The notes: a model not told the origin generated them from the letters alone. 46,301 bases of DNA from Cytophagales bacterium (GCA_027317105.1 DAHVFH010000187.1:1-46301); one strand, 5' to 3'; positions 1 through 9,394 are shown, counted from the stretch's first letter. A program made the numbers and translations.

Positions 1-1819
1 ATTCCACGGCCTTTAATATTTCACGGATTACTTCCTCCATCGATGGCATCATGAGGAAATCTTTTAGCGCAACATCAACATCCGCCCCCGTAAGTTCCTC
101 TTCCATCGCCTTATTTGGATCGTTGATGGAGTCGTTGAGGATCTCTTTACCAAGAAAAAAAGAATAGGAATTGTTTATGACATTCCTTCGAAGGCTATAC
201 TCCGAATACTTGTCGGGCAACATATTATTTAACTGCCAAGGCTCAGCAAAAAACAAAATGGTGGAGTCTAGGTCATCCATTTCTACTGAAATCCCATCCA
301 TATCATTTCCTTTATAAGAAGCGGTATAAAAAAATTTATCAGGTTCGTGGCTTGAATAAAATAATGGAAATGAAAATCTTCCTTTTTTGGAATAGGTCTC
401 GTAGCCCCGAAGCCCTTTTTCTAAAAAAAACATCAGCAAGGTAGAATCACGTACCGGTTTCTCATCTTGAGACAAGATGGCGTTGCCCGACATCGTTAAA
501 TATTCTTGTGGTTGATACTGTAAGGATGTTGAGTTATCTTCTATCAATAAATTCCAGTTAAACCAGGGGCAAGTCTGCGTAATCAAATAATTGGCAATCG
601 CCTTTGGCGATGGAGATTGATAGTGGAAAGGGAAAGAATTCGATAAGTCACTTTGAAAAGCAAGGTAGTTAATATCATTATATACTTCCCCCAGCAAATC
701 GTTATTGATTATTCGACAGGAAAACGTGCCCGGAACGTTATTTCCAAATGCGTCAATAAAAGCAACACTCAAATTGACAGGAGCTCTTGTTTCATATTCG
801 TTTTCCAAACCATCCACCTTTATTTTTCGGCTTCCATTTGTTCCTTTATAAAGAACTCTTCTTGCGATTAGGTTCGTCTTTTCATCCGTTACCACCAATT
901 GCAAAACCCCATCGGGTAAATTTTCTGGAAGTGTAAATTCGAGAGTTTGAATATCCTCAAAACTTAGTGGTCTTGTAAAAACCATTTCGCTAGGAGTATA
1001 AACCAGAACAATATAGTTCGTGTTGTTTGGTGGCATTCCAAGGGATTTGCTCACCTTCACTTTCATCTTCAAATTTGAACAATCTACTTTGACGGAAATC
1101 CCTGATACAACGACTTGTGGTAGTTTGAACTTTTTAATTCCGTTCAACGTAACCAATTCTGCTTGATAATCCGTATTTGCTTTAGGTGTAAAAAGAAAAG
1201 AACTCACGCTGTCTTTAACAACTTTGACCAATGCAATTTCTTGTTTCCCCTCTTTAACAATAATAGATGAACGTTCCGCAATGCCAAAATAGCCAACCGC
1301 CAAATTATTTTCCGTATTGGCAATCAACGATCCCCCTTCAGGGAAAAAGAGAACTGAATCTTTGGCCTGAAGGCTATTGATTTGGAATTTATCCGCCACT
1401 ATAAATTTTTGTTTGAAAAATAATTCCTTATCAAAATTTTTCATCCAATCGGTAAAGGCTACAAACAAATAATTGCCTGAGGCAAATTCACTCGGAATAA
1501 CCATTTCGCAGAAACCCTCTCCGTTGACCACCGTGGCCCATTGAACCAAGGATTTTTTTCCGTTTTGATCAAACAGGCATATATGGACAATTTGTTTTTT
1601 TTGAACCGGCTTTAAATCAGCTGCCTTTACGTACAACATCCTAAAATGAACCGTATCTCCCGGTGCATATTTAGGTTGATTGAAAAAAACCTCCAGCTTG
1701 GTGCGATTATACTTTGCAAAATAATGATCAGACTTACTTTTCAATATGGCTAGGCCATCATCAAAGGAAAAACCTATAAATAAGAAGAAGAGTAAAAAGA
1801 CTGTGATACTTCTTTTCAT
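1..1819 (-). CDS. MG2-domain (macroglobulin-like) exported protein, 3' end outside window
   Basis: An open frame runs from the ATG at 1819 to the left edge without a stop, so only about 606 N-terminal residues are visible. It opens with a hydrophobic signal peptide (MKRSITVFLLFFLFIGFSF). Residues 30-55 carry the usual MG2 opening (KLEVFFNQPKYAPGDTVHFR), and FFPEGGSL lies further on, as in Bacteroidota MG2 / carboxypeptidase-regulatory-like surface proteins. The start codon lies 2 bases after the TAA of the DUF4249 gene, so it is probably the last gene of the TonB-receptor operon and translationally coupled. The family is thought to act at the cell surface or in the periplasm with the receptor, but its substrate is unknown. 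Family call is fairly sure; role is inference. Confidence 0.8.
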   Translation of the reverse strand, partial: MKRSITVFLLFFLFIGFSFDDGLAILKSKSDHYFAKYNRTKLEVFFNQPKYAPGDTVHFRMLYVKAADLKPVQKKQIVHICLFDQNGKKSLVQWATVVNGEGFCEMVIPSEFASGNYLFVAFTDWMKNFDKELFFKQKFIVADKFQINSLQAKDSVLFFPEGGSLIANTENNLAVGYFGIAERSSIIVKEGKQEIALVKVVKDSVSSFLFTPKANTDYQAELVTLNGIKKFKLPQVVVSGISVKVDCSNLKMKVKVSKSLGMPPNNTNYIVLVYTPSEMVFTRPLSFEDIQTLEFTLPENLPDGVLQLVVTDEKTNLIARRVLYKGTNGSRKIKVDGLENEYETRAPVNLSVAFIDAFGNNVPGTFSCRIINNDLLGEVYNDINYLAFQSDLSNSFPFHYQSPSPKAIANYLITQTCPWFNWNLLIEDNSTSLQYQPQEYLTMSGNAILSQDEKPVRDSTLLMFFLEKGLRGYETYSKKGRFSFPLFYSSHEPDKFFYTASYKGNDMDGISVEMDDLDSTILFFAEPWQLNNMLPDKYSEYSLRRNVINNSYSFFLGKEILNDSINDPNKAMEEELTGADVDVALKDFLMMPSMEEVIREILKAVE

Positions 1820-1821
1820 GG

Positions 1822-2982
1822 TTACCAAAACAAAGGTTTTTGGGTTGTCGAATTTGGGAAAACCTGAGTGCAACTCATGGCCAAGGTATCAATAGGAAGA
1901 ATAGGATAGGGAACATCCAATTGACTCATCTCTATGGAATGTGTCTTAACGGCCGATGCCGCGAAATAACCGGTTACGGGCAAAGCATGTGGTGTAGTTC
2001 CAATTAAATTACCACCCGTTTTCGCAGGAGGTATCTGGAACAGATTGCTGCTATTGTTGAGTTGGGTCTGAACATTTTTCCAAAAAGTATAGACAACTTG
2101 TGATACGCTGTATTGATCTATTTCGAGGTAATATTTGTTATACATCGTTCTCCTATTTGCTTCGATAAAGGCAATATTCAAATCATTAATCTTTCCATTA
2201 TTTACCAAATTCGGATTAGAAATAATTGGTATTTGATTGTATTGCGATACCCAGCAATCACAACAACTGCAAGGTGTATAATATTGTAACATTCCGTGAC
2301 TCACAATATAACCGCTACAGAGTGGTGGAGCAGGGACAGGGGTAATAACCTTACCGTTGCCTGGCACCGTATGTAGGGAAGGAAAGGTGAGAATCTGAAA
2401 GGTGCCTGTCCATCGCCACCAAACTAGTCCCTTCTGTTCGGGGAGCACTTCGCTATCCAAGTAAATGTTAAATCCGTTAGTGGAAGTAATTTGTTGATTG
2501 ACGCCCGCGGGTTCATTTTGAACAAACTCAAACCGAAGGTTTGAAAAGTCTCCTACAGGTAATATTTTTTCGTCTGTTGACTGATAACTGTTCCCATCAC
2601 TGGTCGTTATCGTTATTGAATATGTTCCACCAACCACTCCTTGAATAGTCTGGGTATAATAGTTTCCAGGGCTTTTCTCAATTAGGGTTTCTTGCTCCCC
2701 CTGGTCATCACGGATAACAATGGTAGCACCAGTAACCGCGCCCGATTCTCCTAATTGATTGTTAATGGGTATGGTTGAAGAAAGTGTCACGAGGTAAGGA
2801 CCAGGTTGATCGGTAATCATCCCTTGCACAACGAGTCCTTGCTGATAGGTGGTGGTCACATCAAATGGTGAAATGCATGAAATTAATGACAAAAAAATGT
2901 AGCCAAAAAAACGTAAGGGTTTTCTACTCTTTTTAAAAGGAATAAAAAACGAAGGGTAAACAAAATGGTCGATTTTTTTCAT
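1822..2982 (-). CDS. DUF4249 lipoprotein, second paralogue
   Basis: The frame is open back to 3039, but I take the ATG at 2982 (MKKIDHF) because it follows the previous stop by 5 bases and leads into a basic, hydrophobic signal ending in a lipobox (SLISC, Cys36). The body closely resembles the upstream gene: both have GMITDQPGPYL after the signal, WWRWTGTF in the middle and NSSNLFQIPP near the end. DUF4249 proteins are outer-membrane-associated lipoproteins of unknown function found beside TonB receptors. A cysteine cluster of the form CxCCxCW (Cys238, 240, 241, 243, preceded by Cys222) is shared with the paralogue and could bind a metal or form disulphides; that is inference. Confidence 0.85.
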   Translation of the reverse strand: MKKIDHFVYPSFFIPFKKSRKPLRFFGYIFLSLISCISPFDVTTTYQQGLVVQGMITDQPGPYLVTLSSTIPINNQLGESGAVTGATIVIRDDQGEQETLIEKSPGNYYTQTIQGVVGGTYSITITTSDGNSYQSTDEKILPVGDFSNLRFEFVQNEPAGVNQQITSTNGFNIYLDSEVLPEQKGLVWWRWTGTFQILTFPSLHTVPGNGKVITPVPAPPLCSGYIVSHGMLQYYTPCSCCDCWVSQYNQIPIISNPNLVNNGKINDLNIAFIEANRRTMYNKYYLEIDQYSVSQVVYTFWKNVQTQLNNSSNLFQIPPAKTGGNLIGTTPHALPVTGYFAASAVKTHSIEMSQLDVPYPILPIDTLAMSCTQVFPNSTTQKPLFW

Positions 2983-2987
2983 AGCAA

Positions 2988-4106
2988 TCACCAGAAAACA
3001 GGGCGTAGGTTTGTTGAAGTTGGATAGGCCTGAGTGCAATCTATAATAAGTGTATCAATTGAGTTTAGTTTATATGGAATATCACCACGTTCCATAATAA
3101 TAGCATGCGTTCTGATAGATGATGCCGCAAAATATCCAATAACCGGGAGTGCATTTTTAGAACTGGCCACAATATTACCAACTGCCTTTGGTGGGGGAAT
3201 TTGAAATAAATTGCTACTATTCTGTTCCTGAGTTTTTATGTTTTTCCAAAAATCATAAACACTAGCAGAAATACTTAATTGCTCAACCTCCAAATAATAC
3301 TTATCATAAAAAGTACGAACATTAGCCTCTACAAAAGCAATTTTTTCATTCCGTATTTTTCCGTTGTTTACAAATTGAAGATCGGAAATCAGGGGAACCG
3401 TGTTTTGTTGGGTAACCCAACAGGTGCAACACGTGCAATCCCAATACGGACCTACAACGGAACTGTCCAAACCAAGGGCCACAAAATAACCACTGCACCA
3501 AGGTGGACTGGGAATAACGATCTCGCTTCCGTTCCTTTTGGTTACCCGTTTAGTCATTAATTTCGGATATGTCAAAATTTCAAATGTGCCAGTCCATCGC
3601 CACCAAACACGACCTTCCTGTTCAGGAAGAACTTCGCTGGTTAGGTAAACATTGAAACCATTGGAAGAAACGATTTGGTTATTTGCATTTGGAGGTTCAA
3701 CCTGAAGAAATTCATTGCTAAGCGAAAAATCACCTACAGGCAAGAGTGTTTCAAAGGCCGATTCATAAGAGGCTCCATCATTAAGAACAATAGATATGGA
3801 ATAAGATCTTCCCACAATTCCTTGAATGGAGATAGTATAATAATTTCCGGGACTGCTCTCAACCAAGGGCTCTAAGTTACCCCGATCATCCCTTAAAATT
3901 ATGTTCGCTCCTGAAATAGCATTTGTAGAACCTAATTGATCATTTACGGCTTGAGTTTTTGAGAGCTTTATCAAATACGGGCCGGGCTGGTCAGTGATCA
4001 TTCCCTCAACCACCAGTTGCTGCTGGAAGTTAGTATTAACTTGATAAGGACTTATACAGCAGGTTAAAAACATAACAATAAAAACTATGCCTTTTGAGAA
4101 TCGCAT
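2988..4106 (-). CDS. DUF4249 lipoprotein, first paralogue
   Basis: This is a 372-residue protein with a short lipoprotein signal (MRFSKGIVFIVMFLTCC, Cys16 or Cys17 as the lipidated residue). It is a tandem paralogue of the next gene, sharing the post-signal motif GMITDQPGPYL, the WWRWTGTFEILT core and the cysteine cluster CTCCTCW (Cys224, 226, 227, 229, with Cys204 before it). It starts only 3 bases after the TonB receptor stop, so the two are almost certainly co-transcribed. The family commonly accompanies TonB-dependent receptors in Bacteroidota and is presumed to help capture or process the imported ligand at the cell surface, but no biochemical role is established. Confidence 0.87.
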   Translation of the reverse strand: MRFSKGIVFIVMFLTCCISPYQVNTNFQQQLVVEGMITDQPGPYLIKLSKTQAVNDQLGSTNAISGANIILRDDRGNLEPLVESSPGNYYTISIQGIVGRSYSISIVLNDGASYESAFETLLPVGDFSLSNEFLQVEPPNANNQIVSSNGFNVYLTSEVLPEQEGRVWWRWTGTFEILTYPKLMTKRVTKRNGSEIVIPSPPWCSGYFVALGLDSSVVGPYWDCTCCTCWVTQQNTVPLISDLQFVNNGKIRNEKIAFVEANVRTFYDKYYLEVEQLSISASVYDFWKNIKTQEQNSSNLFQIPPPKAVGNIVASSKNALPVIGYFAASSIRTHAIIMERGDIPYKLNSIDTLIIDCTQAYPTSTNLRPVFW

Positions 4107-4109
4107 ACC

Positions 4110-6800
4110 TTAAAGCTTAAACTGATAAGAGATAGAAGGTAAAATGGTGCCAATAATTGATAGCTTGTAGGGTGTAGTTACCCCTTCTGAGTTCGTTTTG
4201 TAGAAAACCGAATACACATTTCTTCTTGCATAAACATTATAAAAAGAAATGATCCATGAGCCATCCACGATTTTCTTTCTCTTATGATTTCCTTCAATAA
4301 CCAAAGCCAAATCAAGGCGGTGGTAATCCGGAATACGTTCCATATTCCGATTTGTAAAATTCACAATTGGAACATTGTCAATAACGGTATACGAATAAGG
4401 AAGGGTGATCGGTCTTCCGGTTCTATAGGTAAAGTTTCCGGTGAACGAAAACCTTCTAGATAATTCGTAACGCCAAGTCAAATTCACAATGTTAGGTTGG
4501 TCATAATTAGAAGGGTAATAATTTCCATTATTTATGCTTTCTCCTGGAAATTGACTTTTTACCTGACGCAACGACCGTGCATAGGTGTAATTAAGAGACC
4601 CTTGAAGACGCCCTGCATTTTTCTTTAAAGAAAATTCTGTGCCATAAGCCTTCGCCACGCCACGCAATAAGGCAGTTTCTAAATTAGGATTGAGAATAAT
4701 TGAAGAGCCGTCTTTAAAATCCAAAATGTTTTGCGTGAACTTATAAAACCCTTCAACTGAAAATTCATAGTTCCCATTATGGGTAGAGTGAAAATACCCA
4801 ACCGAATATTGATCACCAATTTGCGGCTTGAAATAATAATTACTCGGCTGCCAGATATCAATTGGCGTGATGGAAACAGAATTTGAAATTAGGTGGATAT
4901 ATTGAAAAATTCTGTTGTAGCCTATTTTTATAGATGAATTAGGTGCTACTTTATAAACCATAGAAAACCGAGGTTCAAACCCAAAATAATTCTTTGCCGA
5001 CTTTCCCTTTGGATAAGAAACCGAGTCAGAAATCGTTGAATTACTTAACGGTTGTCCGGGTTGATAGAGATATACTTTCTGCGGGCCAAGCGAACTATAA
5101 TAAGATAACCTAAATCCTCCATTGAAACGGAGGTGGTCGTTAAGTTCAAACTCGTCTTCCAAAAAAAATGCATTTTCCAGAGCTTGCTCTCGGCTTATTG
5201 TAACTGGCTTTACATTAGAAATCGGTGAAGTGGGGGCAATCGTTCCGGGGATAACCCCATACATGATACCGTTTATTCCCGTATTTAATTTATGTCTTCC
5301 CAATTGATAATTGAAATCCGCTTTAAAGGATGGATAGGCGATGGCATATTTCAAATCATAGGCTCCTGTTGGCCTAGTATCCTTCACATCATAACTATAC
5401 CCACCATAACCAAGTGTAAAAGTGGAAAATGCCTTGTCGTTAAACTTATGATCAAATTGCAACGAGGCCACTTTATTCTGCCACGAGAAAGTAGTATCGG
5501 AAGGCAACCCAAAAACATCATGACTTGAATATCCGGACAGCGTCAATTTATCCCGCTCGCTAAACTTATGTGAAAATTTAACTGACCCATCATAAAACGA
5601 AACAGAGCTTCGATTGAGATTCTCATATGTAAGCGACCTGACTATCCAATTCGAATAGGAAGACCGTAAAGAAATGAAAAGTGAAGACTTGTCCTTTTGG
5701 ATAGGGCCATTAAAGGAGAGATTGCTTGAAATAGGGCCAATTCCTCCGGTCGCTGACCATTTTTTATAATCCCCTTCTTTTGAATGAATGTCCATCACCG
5801 AGGAGACTCGCCCACCATATTCTGCAGGGATACCGCCTTTAAAAAAAGTAGCACTCTTTATGGCATCTGAATTAAAAGCAGAAAAGAAGCCAAAGACGTG
5901 GGAGTTATTAAATATTTGCACTCCATCATACAAAATCAAATTCTGATCTGCTCCGCCCCCTCTAACATTGTATCCTGAAGACATTTCGCCAACGGACGTC
6001 ACCCCTGGAAGTATTTGGATTTGCTTAAAAATGTCAACCACACCTAAAAAAGTAGGGAGTTTTTTAATTTGTGACATCTTGATATCAATCTGCCCCACAT
6101 TACTTGTAACATTGCTCGATTGGCGGCCAGTTACTACTACCTCATCCAATACCCTTGGTATTTCCATCATCTCCACAGCAATCTCACCGCTCTCATAGGC
6201 TCCTACCTCAACTATTTTTTCCTCGTAGTTGGAATACCGAAACACAAGGTAGTGGTCGCCAACCGGCAAGTTCAGTTTAAATGTGCCATCCGATTTAGTA
6301 GTTACCGACTCCCCATCTCTCACCATTATCGTTGTGCCGCCCAGTGGCTCAAGCGTCTTTCCGTCTTTAATTAAACCCTTCAATAGTATCAATTCACCCG
6401 GCCTTGAGTTTTCTTTTTTGCCTATAGATTCCCTTTCCACTTTCTTTCCATCGGACTTAATCGATTGTATAAATTCTAATTTTTCTAGCGTTCTGCTTGG
6501 ATCCTTGGTAAATACTACTGCATAATTATAAAATGAAGTGTAGGTAATATCAGTGCCGTGAAGAACTTTTTTCAAGGCCTCGTCCAACGTCATCCCTTCA
6601 TAACCCTTCTCAAAGGTTATGTTTTCAAGCCATTGATCAATGAAAAAAAACTTGTTTCCACTTCCCTTTTCGAGTTGTTGTAAATAGGCTCCCAGAGGTC
6701 TCCCTATTTCTGATCCATCTAAACGATGGTTCAGAATTTCTTGAGCCAAACAGGAAGAAAGAGAAGAAAAGAATATAAAAAGATAGAGTGATGCCTTCAA
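4110..6800 (-). CDS. TonB-dependent receptor with N-terminal STN and carboxypeptidase-like domains
   Basis: An outer-membrane importer. From the N terminus there is a signal peptide ending SSLSSCLAQ, an STN (secretin/TonB short) domain of about 80 residues, a linker, a CarboxypepD_reg-like domain (GLIKDGKTLEPLGGTTIMV), a plug (VVVTGRQ; YNVRGGGADQNLILYDGV; FKGGIPAEYGGRVSSVMDI) and a long beta-barrel ending SISYQFKL. I chose the TTG at 6800 because it sits directly before the signal peptide. The frame stays open to a GTG at 6953 and an ATG at 6932, but those would put 44-51 acidic residues before the signal. An STN domain often means control by a FecR/ECF sigma pair, yet none is next to it here. 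It heads a unit with two DUF4249 genes and an MG2 gene. The ligand cannot be read from sequence. Confidence 0.9.
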   Translation of the reverse strand: MKASLYLFIFFSSLSSCLAQEILNHRLDGSEIGRPLGAYLQQLEKGSGNKFFFIDQWLENITFEKGYEGMTLDEALKKVLHGTDITYTSFYNYAVVFTKDPSRTLEKLEFIQSIKSDGKKVERESIGKKENSRPGELILLKGLIKDGKTLEPLGGTTIMVRDGESVTTKSDGTFKLNLPVGDHYLVFRYSNYEEKIVEVGAYESGEIAVEMMEIPRVLDEVVVTGRQSSNVTSNVGQIDIKMSQIKKLPTFLGVVDIFKQIQILPGVTSVGEMSSGYNVRGGGADQNLILYDGVQIFNNSHVFGFFSAFNSDAIKSATFFKGGIPAEYGGRVSSVMDIHSKEGDYKKWSATGGIGPISSNLSFNGPIQKDKSSLFISLRSSYSNWIVRSLTYENLNRSSVSFYDGSVKFSHKFSERDKLTLSGYSSHDVFGLPSDTTFSWQNKVASLQFDHKFNDKAFSTFTLGYGGYSYDVKDTRPTGAYDLKYAIAYPSFKADFNYQLGRHKLNTGINGIMYGVIPGTIAPTSPISNVKPVTISREQALENAFFLEDEFELNDHLRFNGGFRLSYYSSLGPQKVYLYQPGQPLSNSTISDSVSYPKGKSAKNYFGFEPRFSMVYKVAPNSSIKIGYNRIFQYIHLISNSVSITPIDIWQPSNYYFKPQIGDQYSVGYFHSTHNGNYEFSVEGFYKFTQNILDFKDGSSIILNPNLETALLRGVAKAYGTEFSLKKNAGRLQGSLNYTYARSLRQVKSQFPGESINNGNYYPSNYDQPNIVNLTWRYELSRRFSFTGNFTYRTGRPITLPYSYTVIDNVPIVNFTNRNMERIPDYHRLDLALVIEGNHKRKKIVDGSWIISFYNVYARRNVYSVFYKTNSEGVTTPYKLSIIGTILPSISYQFKL

Positions 6801-6953
6801 GTTACGAATAGAATAATTGATTATAATTGAAAAATTGAAATCCAATTCGCCTGATAAAGGCGTTACTTCGGCTTCAAAACCAAATTGTGTCAAAATGAAT
6901 TCTTGAACTTCAAGTTCTTGAAACGTATACATAGCAAAAGATAATTTATGCAC

Positions 6954-6984
6954 CCCTAAAAGATTCCCAATTAGGAATTTAGGG
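6954..6984. other. hairpin overlapping the stop codon of the 6979 gene
   Basis: On the plus strand, CCCTAAA (6954-6960) pairs with TTTAGGG (6978-6984), and TTCC (6964-6967) pairs with GGAA (6974-6977), leaving a 6-base loop and a 3-base bulge. Five T residues follow on the plus strand only. The genes here run on the minus strand, so it is not a textbook intrinsic terminator for them; it may be an mRNA-end or attenuating structure between the surface-protein gene and the TonB receptor. Confidence 0.4.
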
Positions 6985-8823
6985 TTTTTCTAAGCACCTA
7001 AATATATTTACAATATCCATTTGACTCGTATTGCTTTGGTCATTTTTTCCTTTGGTCAAATTTGTAATTTTTCTATTCAACGTTTTGTTTTTTAAAAGTG
7101 CACAAACCTCTTCCTTTCTTTTTGCTTGGCCTTTATTTATCCGTTCCAGGATGTCGGCTTTCATTTTATAAAAAGCTGAACGGTCAATATCCGAAGACCA
7201 GGTAGACATGAAATCAGATTCCTTTTCTTGCATTTGATCAATCCTTCCCTTCGAACTAGCCATTTTATCATTTAACTCATTTACTGTTTTTTCGGTTAAG
7301 CTGGGTAAATTGGAGACCGTGATGGAAACCAATGAGATTCCTGCCGAAATAATACTGATCGATTTCTGTGGGTTTTGGCTTTGCAATAAGCCAAGCACTC
7401 CTGAAAGCGTGCCCGTTACTATGGCTACTTTTTTCCACCAAGGTTTGTTAATGCTGCTATACATTTTTTCAAGATTGGTTTTATATGTAGTCTCTATTCG
7501 TAAAAAATTATTAATTAAAAAAAGTAAGGAGTCCTTTTGATGGCCCATACTGGTGGGGTCTGGCCGATCGTTAACGGTAAGTTCTAACACTTTAAAAACA
7601 GGGTTTGTTTTACCGTCCTTATGATAAAGTGTGACGGCAATATTGTAGGTGTAGTCCTGGTCAACCAAATAATAAGGTAAGGGTCCTTTGGAATATACTT
7701 TGATGTAAGAGGAACCCTTTTCAAAAACAAGATGATGCGTAAGACTTCCAATTCCTTGTGGCAGACCAAGATCATTAAATTTAATGGCGTACTGTTTAAG
7801 GTCGGCATCATTGGATATATTCAAGAAGGTAACAAGGGAATCCCCTTCAAAGAACTGCTTCCGTGTAAAATCGCCAATGGTCAGTTGCCGATATTGTTTG
7901 CTTTTTAAAATACAAACGTTTCTTCTAATGGTATGCTCACCATCCGTAACAGAAACGGAAAGATGAATTGGGTATTCATTCTGATCATTGCCCTGAAAGT
8001 TTGGCTTGAAAATAATTTTACTGCCTTGCAAAAAGTAATTAGCACTTTTAGGGCTATACTCATACTTTAAATTATTACTATGGTCAGGATCCGTTGCAGC
8101 AAAATCGAGCATAAGATCCCCACTGGCCGGAATAAAAACAGTATCCGGGATTTCATTTCTGAAAATAGGGGCAAGGTTTACATCTTTAATTTTAAAATTA
8201 AGCACCTGACTTCCTACGGAATTGTCCTTGTCAACCAGGGTAATTCGAAATTTTGCATACCCCCTCTCTGCTTCCTGGCTCGAAGGCGTCCATTCAAATA
8301 GAAGTTGATCACCCATTCGGTTAACCCTGCAACTATCGAAAGAACGCAAGTCAGGGTTTTCATTGAATAAAAAATAAATCATTAATGCTTTCGGGTCAGA
8401 TCCATTTCCACTTTTTAGGGTAGCCGAAAACGAAAAAGGTTGGTTCTCTTCAACCCGAATTGTGTCAGGGAGTTCTTTATCAAAAGCCAACCGGGGTGGA
8501 TACACGATACCCTCAACTTCCAAAGCCATTTCACTTTCATTTTTAATAACCCCGAGGGAATCTTTCAAAAAGAATTTTACCAGGTATTTTCTTGCCTCGG
8601 GGTGTTTAGGCGTCCAAACAAAATGGTCATTTTGAAGGAAAGAAGTACCTGGATTGCCCTCCATACTGAGGGTATATTTTTTAATACCATTCACCCCCAA
8701 TTTAATAGACAGTTCCTGCCCAATATGCGCTTTGATTTCTGTTGGCACTTCGATAGACAGATTTTGGGCACTGATCCACTGGGCAGAGAAAAACAAAAAG
8801 AGTGTTAGGCTAATTTTATTCAT
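6979..8823 (-). CDS. exported multi-domain beta-sandwich (cadherin/Ig-like) protein with C-terminal membrane and coiled-coil region
   Basis: I start at the ATG at 8823 (MNKISLTLFLFFSAQWISAQ), a classic signal peptide; the longer frame to 8850 adds nine residues and would begin upstream of the promoter-like box at 8848-8855. The first 430 residues look like four or five beta-sandwich repeats of the cadherin/Ig-like kind (patterns such as DTIRVEENQPFSFSATL, ATDPDHSNNLKYEYSP and VSVTDGEHT). Then come one or two hydrophobic segments (KKVAIVTGTLSGVLGLL; SIISAGISLVSITVSNL) and a lysine/glutamate-rich helical tail that may be a coiled coil. I do not recognise a specific family. It is co-directional with the TonB unit, but the hairpin at its end may separate them. 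Confidence 0.75.
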   Translation of the reverse strand: MNKISLTLFLFFSAQWISAQNLSIEVPTEIKAHIGQELSIKLGVNGIKKYTLSMEGNPGTSFLQNDHFVWTPKHPEARKYLVKFFLKDSLGVIKNESEMALEVEGIVYPPRLAFDKELPDTIRVEENQPFSFSATLKSGNGSDPKALMIYFLFNENPDLRSFDSCRVNRMGDQLLFEWTPSSQEAERGYAKFRITLVDKDNSVGSQVLNFKIKDVNLAPIFRNEIPDTVFIPASGDLMLDFAATDPDHSNNLKYEYSPKSANYFLQGSKIIFKPNFQGNDQNEYPIHLSVSVTDGEHTIRRNVCILKSKQYRQLTIGDFTRKQFFEGDSLVTFLNISNDADLKQYAIKFNDLGLPQGIGSLTHHLVFEKGSSYIKVYSKGPLPYYLVDQDYTYNIAVTLYHKDGKTNPVFKVLELTVNDRPDPTSMGHQKDSLLFLINNFLRIETTYKTNLEKMYSSINKPWWKKVAIVTGTLSGVLGLLQSQNPQKSISIISAGISLVSITVSNLPSLTEKTVNELNDKMASSKGRIDQMQEKESDFMSTWSSDIDRSAFYKMKADILERINKGQAKRKEEVCALLKNKTLNRKITNLTKGKNDQSNTSQMDIVNIFRCLEKP

Positions 8824-8847
8824 TCGATAAGCTATAGGAATTTTTAC

Positions 8848-8855
8848 CAAAAATA
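8848..8855 (-). promoter_or_regulatory. Bacteroidota-type -7 box upstream of the 8823 start
   Basis: On the minus strand the bases read TATTTTTG, a perfect match to the TAnnTTTG -7 consensus, about 25 bases before the ATG at 8823. No clear TTTG -33 box is seen at the expected 19-21 base spacing, so the promoter call is moderate. Confidence 0.4.
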
Positions 8856-8983
8856 TAACAAAACCGGAAAGTGATTTTTAAATTTTCTACCTATTGGCGA
8901 TCCCCATTCACTTTTAATTGCGACCTCATGCATCATATTTAATTTTTTTATAAAAAATCGTTTTAATGCCTAAAAAAGGTTTT

Positions 8984-9015
8984 TTTGAAAACTAAGTTTA
9001 TTCTTTTCATCTTTG
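8984..9015 (+). promoter_or_regulatory. Bacteroidota-type promoter for the small ORF at 9032
   Basis: A TTTG -33 box (8984-8987) is followed by a 20-base spacer and CATCTTTG (9008-9015), one mismatch from the TAnnTTTG -7 consensus. Spacing matches the known 19-21 bases. Transcription would start near 9021, giving a very short leader before the ATG at 9032. Confidence 0.6.
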
Positions 9016-9031
9016 CGCTTTGAAACTCACC

Positions 9032-9394
9032 ATGATAACAAGGGTTAACCTGATATTCAACCTCTTCGCTCTTCTGATATTTTTTGTTGAGTTGTTTACT
9101 CCGCTATTTATATCGACAGATTTTCCTGCTTATAAGACTAATAACAAATCATTGTTAACAGATATGCCCCTCGGCAGGAATCAGCCGCTTTACCTAGTGG
9201 CCGAAGAACTTGATGGAAAAGAACGAAGCGAAAACAATAAGCCGTTATTATCCTCTATTGACTTTGATTTCATCGCTGTTTTCAATTTACAAACCAAAAA
9301 ACAGGTTTCTACCAGTGAATATAATCTGCAAAGCTACGCTTGCCCCACCTCGAAGCCGCGCCTTTTTATATTAAATCGGCTATTCCTTATCTGA
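9032..9394 (+). CDS. small membrane-anchored hypothetical protein upstream of the RND operon
   Basis: This frame encodes 120 residues from the ATG at 9032 (a TTG at 9020 is also in frame). It begins with one hydrophobic segment (FNLFALLIFFVELFTPLFI) that could be a signal anchor, followed by a polar part with no motif I recognise. A well-spaced promoter precedes it and no other gene overlaps, which supports it being real. It is co-directional with the efflux operon and separated from it by a palindrome-rich 191-base leader. It could be a small accessory or sensing protein, or only a transcribed leader ORF. Confidence 0.5.
   Translation: MITRVNLIFNLFALLIFFVELFTPLFISTDFPAYKTNNKSLLTDMPLGRNQPLYLVAEELDGKERSENNKPLLSSIDFDFIAVFNLQTKKQVSTSEYNLQSYACPTSKPRLFILNRLFLI

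Noticed and set aside
653..871. 72-residue plus-strand frame inside the MG2 gene
   Set aside because: It is antisense to a coding frame with clear protein-family features and has no start signal or motif of its own.
6801..6953. N-terminal extension of the TonB receptor to the GTG at 6953 or ATG at 6932
   Set aside because: It would place 44-51 acidic residues ahead of a clear signal peptide, and the segment carries operator-like half-sites; the TTG at 6800 fits better, though not proven.
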